From positions 1,736,001 through 1,800,000 of the forward strand of contig NZ_JBFRBH010000001.1 in NCBI RefSeq assembly GCF_040932485.1: a stretch of 64,000 bases of DNA, given 5' to 3'. Made by a program: the position numbers and the translations under genes. Below the pieces are notes generated by a model that saw only the letters and a program-made list of their open reading frames with translations, was not told the origin of the DNA and made no database searches. This DNA comes from Gymnodinialimonas sp. 202GB13-11. GTDB taxonomy: Bacteria; Pseudomonadota; Alphaproteobacteria; Rhodobacterales; Rhodobacteraceae. The first letter of the stretch is position 1, and each line of letters starts with the position of its first letter. Below are positions 35,948 through 44,586 of the stretch, in pieces.

Positions 35948-36204
35948 GCGACGATCCCGCGATGCAGCCGCATCCGAAATCGGCTTCGAGCCCAACTTGA
36001 GCATTCGCCGGCGCGCTTCGAATGGCCGAAATCCGATTGAAAAATTCCATTGATCCGGGTACCGTCTAGCCACGGCCTGGCTCGGGCCTCCCCCCTCCAT
36101 TGGGGCAGCATCTGACATGCGGAGCGAGATATCGTCGAACCTGTCCTGTTCGAGCACACGCATAAGGAGGGATTGCGGAAACCGCTCGTAAACGGAGGTT
36201 CAAG

Positions 36205-36918
36205 ATGAGATTCTCATCCCCAATCTACACCCTCAAGCGTCATGCAAAGCAGCTTGCGCGTGACAATGACATCAAGCTCCACGAGGCCCTCGACCAGGTT
36301 GCCACAAAAGAGGGCTTCAACGATTGGAGCCACTTGGCTGCCAATTTCTCCAAAGCGACACCAGCCAGAAAAATCATGGGCCAGCTCAGGTCAGGCGATA
36401 TGGTGTTGATCGGGGCGCGACCCGGTCATGGCAAAACGCTTCTTGGGCTGGAGCTCGCTGCGTTGGCTGAGAAAAACAATCGCAAAAGCTATGTTTTTTC
36501 ATTGGAATACAATGAAGCGGACGTCTGGGACCGATTTGCAAAACTAGGCCTCGACCAAGAGGCCGGGACCCGTCCGATCGTCGTGGATACGTCAGACGAA
36601 ATCTGCGCGGCCTATATCATTGAACGTCTCGGTTACAGGCCGGGTGAGGCGCTGGTCGTTATTGATTACCTTCAGCTTTTGGATCAACGGCGCAGCAATC
36701 CAGCGCTTGAAGACCAAATGCGGGCGCTCAAGACATTTGCCGTCGAAAGCGGGGCAATTGTGGTTCTGATCTCACAGATCGACCGCGCATTCGATCTGTC
36801 TTCCAGCGCCATGCCGGGCCTTGGGGACATACGGCTGCCAAACCCGCTTGAGCTGTCTCTTTTCGACAAGAGGTGCTTCCTGCATGACGGTGACATCCAG
36901 ATAGAGACGGCCGCATAA
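36205..36918 (+). CDS. Stand-alone DnaB/RecA-like ATPase (mini helicase core)
   Basis: 237 residues. An N-terminal helical segment (SPIYTLKRHAKQLARDNDIK, then HEALDQVATKEGFNDWSHL) precedes a single RecA-fold domain with Walker A GARPGHGKT (about residue 70) and Walker B LVVIDYLQLLDQRR (about 152), and the sensor segment VLISQIDRAFD. The Walker B pattern is that of DnaB, but the DnaB primase-binding N-domain is missing and total length is about half. A DNA- or RNA-linked ATPase is likely; function unknown. GGAGG precedes the ATG. The locus is more AT-rich than its neighbours. Confidence 0.7.
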   Translation: MRFSSPIYTLKRHAKQLARDNDIKLHEALDQVATKEGFNDWSHLAANFSKATPARKIMGQLRSGDMVLIGARPGHGKTLLGLELAALAEKNNRKSYVFSLEYNEADVWDRFAKLGLDQEAGTRPIVVDTSDEICAAYIIERLGYRPGEALVVIDYLQLLDQRRSNPALEDQMRALKTFAVESGAIVVLISQIDRAFDLSSSAMPGLGDIRLPNPLELSLFDKRCFLHDGDIQIETAA

Positions 36919-37041
36919 GGCTGGCCCAATGGCTTTGCGGACATGCACGCAATGCCCGCAAAGTCGCGCGCAATGAACGCCATCGTCGGCTTGGTGACGC
37001 CCGGGGCAGTTCAAATGCATAAGGGGTCCTGAGGTCCTGAC

Positions 37042-37506
37042 ATGAACGACACCTTCACGTTGAGATGTGCTAAGATCGAGCATGCCGAAGGCATTGGCTC
37101 AGTGATCCGCGCCGCTATTGAACAGGTCAATGCGAAGGACTATCCGCCAGCGGAAATCAATCGTCTCTTGCAGAACTTCACGACTGAGAAAATTGCAGCT
37201 CTGCTCCAGCAGAGGCAGACTTTGGTTGCTTTGTTCGGAGAACGAATTGTCGGCACAGGGGCCATTCAGGGCGCCGAAGTAAAATCGGTTTTTGTTGCAC
37301 CCGATTGGCACCGAAGGGGGATTGGTGCTGCCATTGTGTATGAGCTTGAGAAAATCGCCGCGAGAGACGGAATTGAAACTCTCGAAGTCTCTTCTTCACT
37401 CTCTGCCACGCAGTTTTACTCGGTCTTGGGATACATCGAAACGTCGCGGAACATCTTTGGAAACGAAGAGACAGTGCAAATGACGAAAGCTTTAGCGCGA
37501 ACCTAA
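37042..37506 (+). CDS. GNAT family N-acetyltransferase
   Basis: 154 residues with the acetyl-CoA site VFVAPDWHRRGIGAAIVYEL (Q/R-x2-G-x-G/A variant) and the C-terminal LEVSSSLSATQFYSVLGYI. The substrate is unknown. GGTCCTGA occurs twice in a row just before the ATG. Codon use is visibly less GC-biased (AAA, ATT, GAA, TTT) than in gatB, which together with the previous gene suggests a horizontally acquired pair. Confidence 0.8.
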   Translation: MNDTFTLRCAKIEHAEGIGSVIRAAIEQVNAKDYPPAEINRLLQNFTTEKIAALLQQRQTLVALFGERIVGTGAIQGAEVKSVFVAPDWHRRGIGAAIVYELEKIAARDGIETLEVSSSLSATQFYSVLGYIETSRNIFGNEETVQMTKALART

Positions 37507-37656
37507 TCGAGGTAGATTTCGAAGGTTGGCTTTGTCCCGCAAGGCCGTAGCTGCACCCTTTCATTAATCACCCTGGATCAGTGAAATCCCGCCGAACGCT
37601 CGCCGTTCCAAACCCAATTCTTCGCGCGCCAATCCGTCCCGGCTATTCTGCCGCCC

Positions 37657-38397
37657 ATGATCCACCTCTCCTATGCCACCGACCTCTCCGACGGGCGCCG
37701 CGCCGTCTTCGACAGCGCCGCCACGCGCTGGAACGAGGTGCTCATCACCGACTTCCCCGAAGTCGACCTGAACGGCACACCGGAAACCGGTGTCCTCATC
37801 GAAGTGTCCATCACTCGCATCGATGGCCCCGAGGGTGTGCTTGGCCAAGCCGGGCCCACTCATCTGCGCCCCGATACACGCCTGCCCGCACGAGGCATCA
37901 TGGAATTTGACGATGCCGACCTTGAACGCCTCGAACTGGCTGGCAGCTTTGAGGATGTGATCCTGCACGAAATGGCCCATGTCCTGGGCTTCGGCACGCT
38001 TTGGGGCACCTTCAACCTGATCGCCGCGTCGGGCTCCATGAACCCCGAATTCATCGGGACCCGCGCCGTGCGCGAGTATCGCCAACTCGTTGGCACCGAC
38101 GCCGCCCTTGGCGTGCCCATCGCCAACACCGGCGGCCCCGGCACGCGCGAAGGCCATTGGCGCGAGCTGGTCTTCGGGGATGAGCTTCTGACCGGCTTCC
38201 TATCGGGCACCAACCGCCCCCTATCGCGCCTGTCGCTCGCCGCGTTCGAGGATCTTGGTTACGGCGTCGATTACACCAAGGCCGATCCCTATACCCTGCC
38301 CGAGTTTCGCGATCTCGCCATTATGGGCATCACCGAGGCCGTCCGCATTTGTGATCTGTGCCGCATGGGGCGACCTGAGCCGATCCTGCTCGATTGA
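37657..38397 (+). CDS. Zinc metalloprotease, leishmanolysin/matrixin-like
   Basis: 246 residues. The zinc site is HEMAHVLGFGTLW (H-E-x2-H-x2-G-x-G, about residue 108), followed by GTRAVREYRQLVG, HWRELVFGDELLTGF (a third His) and the late segment LAAFEDLGYGVDYTKADPYT, as in secreted leishmanolysin-like proteins. No signal peptide is seen: the frame starts directly with MIHLSYATDLSDGRRA, which resembles the beginning of a mature catalytic domain. It may be secreted by a type I system or be a truncated gene. No strong ribosome-binding site is visible. Confidence 0.75.
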   Translation: MIHLSYATDLSDGRRAVFDSAATRWNEVLITDFPEVDLNGTPETGVLIEVSITRIDGPEGVLGQAGPTHLRPDTRLPARGIMEFDDADLERLELAGSFEDVILHEMAHVLGFGTLWGTFNLIAASGSMNPEFIGTRAVREYRQLVGTDAALGVPIANTGGPGTREGHWRELVFGDELLTGFLSGTNRPLSRLSLAAFEDLGYGVDYTKADPYTLPEFRDLAIMGITEAVRICDLCRMGRPEPILLD

Positions 38398-38488
38398 GAT
38401 AAGACCATTGTGGACCTGCGATTTGATGGCCAGGGCCGCACCCGCCAACAAAACGTGCCTCGTGCAGCCATTTCCGTGCGAGAATTGG

Positions 38489-38521
38489 TAACTACGGAAT
38501 AACTACGGGTTCACTACAGGT
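38489..38521 (+). repeat. Three 11-bp tandem repeats
   Basis: TAACTACGGAA, TAACTACGGGT and TCACTACAGGT in immediate succession, each 11 bases, in the 213-base gap before the DUF4177 gene. One helical turn per unit suggests a protein-binding array. Nothing else was recognised in the gap. Confidence 0.55.
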
Positions 38522-38610
38522 TCTTTCCACGCGCTGCGTTGCCCCCAAACCTCTTGCTGCGGTCCGTACAAGCGGCCATAAGACCCGCCAAATCGCACGC
38601 GGAAAAACCC

Positions 38611-39018
38611 ATGCCCAGCTACGAATACAAAGTCATTCCCGCCCCTGAAAAAGCCCGCAAAGTCAGAGGTTTGAAAGGGGCAGCCCTGTTCGCCCATGCA
38701 CTGGAAGAGGCGATGAACGAACTGGGGGCTGATGGCTGGCAATATGTCCGCGCCGATGTCTTGCCCCAAGAGGAGCGTGCGGGCCTGACGTCGAAGACAA
38801 CAACCTATCGTAACCTGTTGGTTTTTCAGCGTGAAACCACGTCCTCCGCCGAAGATTCTTCTCCCATCCCAAGCGCAAGATCGGAGCCAGAGCCGGACCA
38901 GCCCGAGGCGGAAGAAGACGATGTGGAAAACCTTTGGCAAGACGCCGAAACCGCAGAGGAAACTGACCTCGGCGGCGCGCTATTCCCGCACCGTGAGCGC
39001 AAGGGCGTGGATCTCTGA
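38611..39018 (+). CDS. DUF4177-like protein with acidic tail
   Basis: 135 residues. The N-terminal half (MPSYEYKVIPAPEKARKV, ALEEAMNELGADGWQYVRAD, RNLLVFQRE) has the DUF4177 pattern of a small alpha/beta unit ending in a conserved W-E/Q-x-V strand. The C-terminal half is Glu/Pro rich and disordered. The ATG at 38611 starts the conserved region. The last 39 bases overlap the bolA gene on the other strand. Confidence 0.7.
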   Translation: MPSYEYKVIPAPEKARKVRGLKGAALFAHALEEAMNELGADGWQYVRADVLPQEERAGLTSKTTTYRNLLVFQRETTSSAEDSSPIPSARSEPEPDQPEAEEDDVENLWQDAETAEETDLGGALFPHRERKGVDL

Positions 39019-39240
39019 CATCAGGTCCGCCCCAATCGCCCCGTGAACGGCGCGGTGCTTCGCGATCCGGCTGAGCCCCTCAAACGCCTCACTTTCCACG
39101 GTGACGCGGAAATGGCTTTCGCCGCCTTCCTGAAAGCCCGCATGGCCGCGATGGGCCTCACTTTCGTCGACCACCTCCAGAAGCCGGGGCGCAAAGGCCT
39201 CCCGCAGCGCCGCTTCAATTTTCTCTGCCCGTCCGGCCAT
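38980..39240 (-). CDS. bolA: BolA family protein
   Basis: 86 residues. Features are EAALREAFAPRLLEVVDES, then H-x-G-H in HRGHAGFQEGGESHFRVTVE, FEGLSRIAKHRAVHGAIG and EIHALALTV, the complete BolA KH-like fold with the conserved His used for Fe-S ligation with monothiol glutaredoxins. It is divergent from the J-domain gene, a pair common in this family, and its 3' end overlaps the DUF4177 gene. Confidence 0.92.
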   Translation of the reverse strand: MAGRAEKIEAALREAFAPRLLEVVDESEAHRGHAGFQEGGESHFRVTVESEAFEGLSRIAKHRAVHGAIGADLMSEIHALALTVRE

Positions 39241-39315
39241 TTTCTGTCCCTTCTGACCTTTCCCTCGCCAGCCAAAACCCTAAACTGCCATTCCCGAGTC
39301 GAGAAGGGCACGCAC

Positions 39316-39951
39316 ATGACCGACAAAGACCCGTTCAATTTTGACCTGCGCGTTTCTACGGACAAAAAGAAGCGCCGCACAGGTCGCCGCGGCATGTCCG
39401 GCGCGTTCGAGACATCGCAGCGCGTTTGCGAACATCCCGGCTGCGAGGAACAGGGCCAATATCGCGCACCGAAAGGCCCTGATAACCTTGAAGAATTTCG
39501 TTGGTTTTGCCGCGATCATGTCCGCGAATACAACCTGAAATGGAATTTCTTTGAAGGCACGACCGAGGCTGAGATGAACGCCCAGATGGACCGTGACCGC
39601 GTCTGGGACCGGCCGACCAAGCCGTTCAAGCAATCGGCCGAGGAAAAGGCATGGGCGCGCCTCGGCATTGAAGACCCGCATCAGGTTCTTGGCCAGAACG
39701 CTACGCAAAATCCGGGTCGTGCGGGCGGTGGCACAAAGGGGCGTCGCCTGCCCCCCACGGAACGTCGCGCCGTCGAGATCCTCGAGGTCAACGACAACGC
39801 CACCAAGCCTGAGATCCGCAAAGCGTACAAAGCGCTAATCAAGGTACTGCACCCGGATATGAATGGCGGCGACCGCTCCGACGAAGACCGCTTGCAAGAG
39901 GTCGTCTGGGCCTGGGACCAGCTCAAAGTCTCCCGCAACTTCGCGGATTAA
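39316..39951 (+). CDS. J-domain (DnaJ-like) protein
   Basis: 211 residues. A C-terminal J domain with the HPD motif (KVLHPDMNGGDRS) would stimulate an Hsp70. The N-terminal part has a Cys/His region (RVCEHPGCEEQGQY, FCRDHVREYNLKW) that could bind zinc. There is no G/F region or canonical DnaJ zinc-finger, so this is a specialised co-chaperone. The ATG at 39316 is selected because conserved sequence starts there. Confidence 0.88.
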   Translation: MTDKDPFNFDLRVSTDKKKRRTGRRGMSGAFETSQRVCEHPGCEEQGQYRAPKGPDNLEEFRWFCRDHVREYNLKWNFFEGTTEAEMNAQMDRDRVWDRPTKPFKQSAEEKAWARLGIEDPHQVLGQNATQNPGRAGGGTKGRRLPPTERRAVEILEVNDNATKPEIRKAYKALIKVLHPDMNGGDRSDEDRLQEVVWAWDQLKVSRNFAD

Positions 39952-39955
39952 GGAC

Positions 39956-40981
39956 ATGGGACTGTTTGCAGATCGCACCTTTGCAATCCGTGCCCTAGAG
40001 CAACACACGGATTTGGCAGAGGCTGACATCGCTCAGTTCATTGCCCGTGCACGACCGGCCCTCACCTTCCGGCGTCACATCACACCCGAAGACGAGGTGC
40101 CGCTTGGCGCGTCAAAGATTGGCGGTCGCCCGGATATGGGGGCCGATCTACCGTGGCCCATCCGCGCACCATATGAGGGCGTGGTCGAAGCCGTGGCAAA
40201 CTGGCCCGAGGCACTGCGTAACATTTACAGCCCCGAATGGATTGACGCTTACATCGCCTACAACTCGGCGCCCGCACCCCTTGGTTTTATTGCACAATTC
40301 GACCTCGACACCCTATCGTCTCGTTCAGGCTTCGACCCAAACCTGCCGCGCACGGGTCGTCTGCTGCTATTTACGGATCCTTCCGGCCATCACAGCGCCG
40401 ACGCTATGGCCTCAGCGCAATGGGTTCAGGTGATCCACGACACAACACCGCGCGACCAAATCATTCGCCACACCACGCCTGAGGCCCTGATCGAGCATTG
40501 GAGCACCAGCGTTCTGATGGACCAGAACCAATATTACGGCGGCCCCGAAGCGCCATGGTCGGAAACCGCCGATTGCGAGCGGCTGGACGCCGTCGACGCG
40601 ATCAGCCTGCCCCATGACCGTGCCTGGCAAGCCCCTCAAAGTACCCTCGACATTCTGCGCGCGCTCAGAGTGGCAGACCCTACCGGGCTCGAAGATGCAA
40701 CCGTCTCCGACTACGCCGCCGGTATCTCCTTTCACGGTGACCAACTGGGCGGCCATCCTATCCCGGTGCAAGACAGCGTTCCCGCTGAGATCGATCGCCT
40801 CACCGACGGCGCGCTTGGCCCGGTCGAGGGCTGGCGGTTCCTGTTCCATGTGCAAGGCGAAACCTACCTGCCGCAGTTGATGACCGATTGGCGGGATGGT
40901 GACCTCTATCTCATGGATCAGCCACCACCGGCAGGCACTGATAGCATCGGGGAGGTCTTCGGTGTTGCGCAGTCGACCTGA
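39956..40981 (+). CDS. DUF1963 (YwqG-like) protein
   Basis: 341 residues, starting 4 bases after the J-domain gene. It contains the DUF1963 blocks LGASKIGGRPDMGADLPWP, PLGFIAQFDLDTL, LPRTGRLLLFTD and, near the end, GWRFLFHVQGETYLPQL. YwqG-like proteins are soluble; their role is unknown. Cotranscription with the J-domain gene is likely. Confidence 0.8.
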   Translation: MGLFADRTFAIRALEQHTDLAEADIAQFIARARPALTFRRHITPEDEVPLGASKIGGRPDMGADLPWPIRAPYEGVVEAVANWPEALRNIYSPEWIDAYIAYNSAPAPLGFIAQFDLDTLSSRSGFDPNLPRTGRLLLFTDPSGHHSADAMASAQWVQVIHDTTPRDQIIRHTTPEALIEHWSTSVLMDQNQYYGGPEAPWSETADCERLDAVDAISLPHDRAWQAPQSTLDILRALRVADPTGLEDATVSDYAAGISFHGDQLGGHPIPVQDSVPAEIDRLTDGALGPVEGWRFLFHVQGETYLPQLMTDWRDGDLYLMDQPPPAGTDSIGEVFGVAQST

Positions 40982-41021
40982 ACCCCTTGCCCTGAGCTGG
41001 CCCGCGCCCTAACCCGCGTCC

Positions 41022-42209
41022 ATGGTAAAGCACGTCAACACCCTGATCCTCGGCGCGGGCGCGGCGGGCCTGATGTGCGCCGCACATGCCGGGCCGGACA
41101 CTCTGGTCGTCGACCATGCCAAGGCGCCGGGCGAAAAGATCCGCATCTCCGGCGGTGGGCGGTGCAATTTTACCAATATCTACGCCGGGCCAGAAAACTT
41201 CCTTAGCGAAAACAAGCATTTCGCGAAATCCGCGCTCAGCCGCTACACGCAATGGGATTTCATCGACCTCGTCGACCGCCACAAGATAGCGTGGCATGAA
41301 AAAACACTGGGCCAGCTGTTCTGCGACCAATCCGCCAAAGACATCATTGCGATGCTCTTGGCCGAAATGCAGCCCGCGCAGCTTTGGTTACAGACCGAGA
41401 TTGGCGAGATCACCCATGAAGGAAGCCAATTCCGCGTTGGCCTGACCCGCGAGGGAAAGGTAATCAGCGTGACAGCCCGCAACCTGGTGCTCGCAACCGG
41501 CGGCAAATCCATCCCCAAGATGGGGGCAACGGGCCTCGCCTACCGCATCGCCGAACAATTCGGCCACCGCGTCACGGATACCCGCCCTGCCCTTGTTCCG
41601 CTAACCTTTGATGGACCCGCAAAGCAGCAGTTCGCCGCACTGTCCGGCACCTCCGTCCCCGCCCGCGTGGCCTGCAACGGCACCAGCTTTGAAGAAGGCA
41701 TGCTGTTCACCCATCGGGGCCTGTCTGGCCCGTCGATCCTGCAAATCTCATCCTACTGGCGCGAAGGGGAAAGCCTGTCCCTGCACTTGCGTCCGGACCT
41801 CGACCTGCTCGACGCTCTGCGCACGCGCCGCCAAACCGGGGGCGCGAAGGCTGTAACCACAGTTTTGGCCGAAATTCTGCCCAAGGCGCTGGTACAGCAT
41901 CTGGCTGAGGCTGTGCCAATGCAGGGCAACTTGGCCGATCAATCCGACGCAGCCCTGACGGCGTTAACCGAAAAACTGACCGCATGGCAGGTCACGCCAA
42001 CCTCGTCCGAGGGCTACCGCACGGCGGAAGTCACCCTCGGCGGCATCGCGACGGACGGCCTGTCGTCCAAGACAATGGAGAGCAACCACGTGCCGGGCCT
42101 CTACGCGATTGGCGAAGCGGTCGATGTGACAGGCTGGCTGGGGGGCTATAATTTTCAATGGGCGTGGAGTTCCGCTGTCGCGGCGGGCCATGCCATCAGG
42201 GCGTCCTAA
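41022..42209 (+). CDS. HI0933/BaiN-type FAD-dependent oxidoreductase
   Basis: 395 residues. The N-terminal FAD-binding motif is LILGAGAAGLMCA, with GEKIRISGGGRCNFTN (family hallmark), LVLATGGKSIPKMGATG, and the C-terminal GWLGGYNFQWAWSSAVAAG. The physiological substrate is not established for most members. No membrane segment. Confidence 0.88.
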   Translation: MVKHVNTLILGAGAAGLMCAAHAGPDTLVVDHAKAPGEKIRISGGGRCNFTNIYAGPENFLSENKHFAKSALSRYTQWDFIDLVDRHKIAWHEKTLGQLFCDQSAKDIIAMLLAEMQPAQLWLQTEIGEITHEGSQFRVGLTREGKVISVTARNLVLATGGKSIPKMGATGLAYRIAEQFGHRVTDTRPALVPLTFDGPAKQQFAALSGTSVPARVACNGTSFEEGMLFTHRGLSGPSILQISSYWREGESLSLHLRPDLDLLDALRTRRQTGGAKAVTTVLAEILPKALVQHLAEAVPMQGNLADQSDAALTALTEKLTAWQVTPTSSEGYRTAEVTLGGIATDGLSSKTMESNHVPGLYAIGEAVDVTGWLGGYNFQWAWSSAVAAGHAIRAS

Positions 42210-42213
42210 GCCA

Positions 42214-42247
42214 CCCCTCCTCGGCCCGTCCGGGCCTCCTCGCAGCG
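42214..42247 (+). repeat. Dispersed intergenic repeat, copy C
   Basis: ACCCCTCCTCGGCCCGTCCG followed by GGCCTCCTCGCAGCGG, five bases after the stop of the flavoprotein gene. It is the most diverged copy but keeps both ends of the unit. Confidence 0.6.
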
Positions 42248-42267
42248 GCACCACTATGTCAGACCGC

Positions 42268-43716
42268 TCACGCCCGCCAGAAAGCCGATGTGAACAAGAC
42301 CATCACCGCCATCAACTCCAACCGCCCGATCAGCATGGCTGCCGACAGGATCCACTTCGCCGGGTCGTTAACAGCGGCATAGGTGCCGTCCGGCCCGATC
42401 ATATCGCCCAGACCCGGGCCAATATTGCCCAAGGCAGCCGCCGCGCCGGAGACGGAGGTGATCACGTCCAACCCGGTCAAACCCAGCAAAACGGCCATGA
42501 TGCCGAGGGTCACGAAGAACAGCACGAAGAAGGCCATGACGGAAGACAGCACCTCTTCCGCAACGGGGCGTCCCTCATAACGCGGCTCAAAGATGCCGTG
42601 CGGCGCGTAGAGGCGGCGCACTTGTGTGGCGACAGCGGCGAAGAGCAGTTGGTACCGGAACACCTTGATCGAGCAGGAGGTTGAGCCTGCGCACCCGCCG
42701 ATCAGCCCCATGAAGAAGAAGGCAGGTACCGCAACCGCCCCCCAAACCTGATAATCCGTGCTGGCATATCCGGTGCCCGACACGATGGAGACAACGTTAA
42801 ACAGCCCCTCGCGCAGGGCCACTTCCGGCCCGGTGCCGTTCGCAAAGACCCGGTAGAGCGCAAGCCCCACGACGATGGTCAGGATGGTCGCCAGATAGGC
42901 GCGGATCTGACTGTCGATCAGGATCGGGCGGGCTGTGCCTGCAACCAGCTGGATGTAGCGGACGAATGGCAAGCTCGCGAGCAGCATGAAAAACGCGCCT
43001 GCGTATTCCAATGGCCCCTGAAAGGCCCCGAAAGAGGCGTTGTAGTTGGAGAATCCGCCAGTCGAGATCGTCGTGAACGCGTGCATGATTGCGTCGAACG
43101 GCGCCATGCCCAAGGCGGAATAAGTCAGTGCACACAGGATGGTCAGTGCCACGTAGATTACCGAAATCCGGCTTGCGATCTCGCCCGCGCGCGGTAGGAT
43201 TTTTCCAAAGGTATCAAAGCCCTCTGATCGGAAGATCTGCATCCCTCCCACCCGCAATTCGGGCAGGAACACCATGGCCACAACGATGATCCCGATGCCG
43301 CCAAACCACTGCATCAGGCCGCGCCAGAGGTTGAGGCCGACGGGCAGCGTATCGATATCGGTGATGATCGTGGCCCCGGTCGTTGTCAGGCCCGACATAG
43401 CCTCGAAGAACGCGTCCACAACGCGCAACTGGCTGTCGCCAAAGATGAACGGCAGTGCACCGAACAGCGGCAGCACCAACCACACGCCCGTGGTCAGGAT
43501 AAAAGTCTGCTGGATGGTCAGCCCCTTGCTGACTCCATTGGCACAGGCGAGCGTCACGAACAGGCCCGTCAGCACGGTGATGGCGCAGGCTTCGGCAAAC
43601 GCGCCCCAATGGCCGTTACCCGCCAGCACATCCGCCACCAGCGGCACCAGCATCGTGACCCCAAGGGTCAGGACCAACAGGCCCAGAACGTAGCCCACCG
43701 GGCGCAGATCGAACAT
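42268..43716 (-). CDS. trkH: Trk-type potassium uptake protein TrkH
   Basis: 482 residues with ten or more TM segments in four M1-P-M2 repeats. Selectivity-filter segments include SGLTTTGATIIT, FTTISTGGFSNYNASFG, SGTGYASTDYQVWG and AALGNIGPGLG. It takes up potassium together with the cytoplasmic regulator TrkA, which is not in the window. Ends near the C repeat. Confidence 0.93.
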   Translation of the reverse strand: MFDLRPVGYVLGLLVLTLGVTMLVPLVADVLAGNGHWGAFAEACAITVLTGLFVTLACANGVSKGLTIQQTFILTTGVWLVLPLFGALPFIFGDSQLRVVDAFFEAMSGLTTTGATIITDIDTLPVGLNLWRGLMQWFGGIGIIVVAMVFLPELRVGGMQIFRSEGFDTFGKILPRAGEIASRISVIYVALTILCALTYSALGMAPFDAIMHAFTTISTGGFSNYNASFGAFQGPLEYAGAFFMLLASLPFVRYIQLVAGTARPILIDSQIRAYLATILTIVVGLALYRVFANGTGPEVALREGLFNVVSIVSGTGYASTDYQVWGAVAVPAFFFMGLIGGCAGSTSCSIKVFRYQLLFAAVATQVRRLYAPHGIFEPRYEGRPVAEEVLSSVMAFFVLFFVTLGIMAVLLGLTGLDVITSVSGAAAALGNIGPGLGDMIGPDGTYAAVNDPAKWILSAAMLIGRLELMAVMVLFTSAFWRA

Positions 43717-43901
43717 GGGGCGGAGCGTTGGCTTGCCGCTTGCACGCTGTCAAGAACGCGAAGCCGTCGCGGCACAAGAAGGCCTGAAGTGAGACGCCAC
43801 TAAATTATTGATTTGAAGTATCTTCCTGTCTACCGTGTGACGCAACGACAACCCGGACGCGCCTGCCAATTGCGCGAACGACACCAAGACCGGGACAGGG
43901 G

Positions 43902-44126
43902 ATGGACGATATGGCCAGTGATGGCACGAAAACCAAAGCCACAAAAACGCTCAGCGATGGCGATATTTCCACCTATGCGCGCAGGGGCGGCCCTGCCGCG
44001 GGCGGGGCCGGGACGGATGCTGATGCCCATGCGCATACCGACGCCGATGCCGTCGCAACCGACCATGATACATTGGCACCGGCGGCGACCGATGCGGACG
44101 CGCAAGCCCATACTGATAAGGATTAA
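43902..44126 (+). CDS. Small Asp/Ala/His-rich repeat protein
   Basis: 74 residues (or 71 from the second ATG at 43911). The start K-T-L-S-D-G-D-I-S-x-Y-A-R-R resembles the N-terminal region of the two Tat proteins downstream. The rest is a repeat of T-D-A-D, T-D-H-D and similar units with His, likely metal-binding or disordered. No hydrophobic segment. AGGGGATGG lies just before the second ATG. Real coding is plausible but not certain. Confidence 0.45.
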   Translation: MDDMASDGTKTKATKTLSDGDISTYARRGGPAAGGAGTDADAHAHTDADAVATDHDTLAPAATDADAQAHTDKD

Positions 44127-44198
44127 CGGAACCGGGGCTGTGTCACAGCGCCGTGGACATTTTCTCACCCAGCCATTTCCAGCAAGGGAGACAGTCAA

Positions 44199-44519
44199 AT
44201 GGACGAGAACAATCACGACAAGAAGAAAAAGGCCCCTTCTGCCGGGAAGCCTTTGACGGAAGATCAGATCAAATCGAAGCGCGTTGACCGCCGCACGGTC
44301 CTTCGGTCCGTCGGTCTTGCTGGCCTTGGCGCCGGTGCGATGGGCGTTTCGGGCTGCGTGGCGTACGGCGTGACAGACGTCGACAACGGCAACATCACTG
44401 ATCCCATCGGTGCTGGTCGTGGCGCGCCGATCGCTTACCGCTCGGGGATCACCGATGCGGACTTTGGCGGCAACATCACTGACCCGATCGGTCGTGGCCG
44501 CGGACGCCCCTACTACTAA
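44199..44519 (+). CDS. Small Tat-exported lipoprotein with TDxD-NG repeats (1)
   Basis: 106 residues. A lysine-rich cytoplasmic start precedes a twin-arginine signal (DRRTVLRSVGLAGLGAG) that ends in a lipobox-like VSGC. The mature part is only about 55 residues and has two copies of T-D-x-D-x-G-x-I-T-D-P-I-G-x-G-R-G. The D-x-D-N-G-x-I spacing recalls a shortened EF-hand loop. Function unknown. Tandem homologue at 44587. Confidence 0.75.
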   Translation: MDENNHDKKKKAPSAGKPLTEDQIKSKRVDRRTVLRSVGLAGLGAGAMGVSGCVAYGVTDVDNGNITDPIGAGRGAPIAYRSGITDADFGGNITDPIGRGRGRPYY

Positions 44520-44533
44520 TCTGCCCTTACACG

Positions 44534-44560
44534 GCGCGGCCTAAGCATCTCGGGCCGCGC
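44534..44560 (+). terminator. GC hairpin between the two small Tat genes
   Basis: GCGCGGCC (44534-44541) and GGCCGCGC (44553-44560) form a perfect 8-bp stem with an 11-base loop, followed by TTAATGT. It may partly terminate or protect the upstream transcript. Confidence 0.45.
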
Positions 44561-44586
44561 TTAATGTCACTTGAAAGGTGTTTTCG

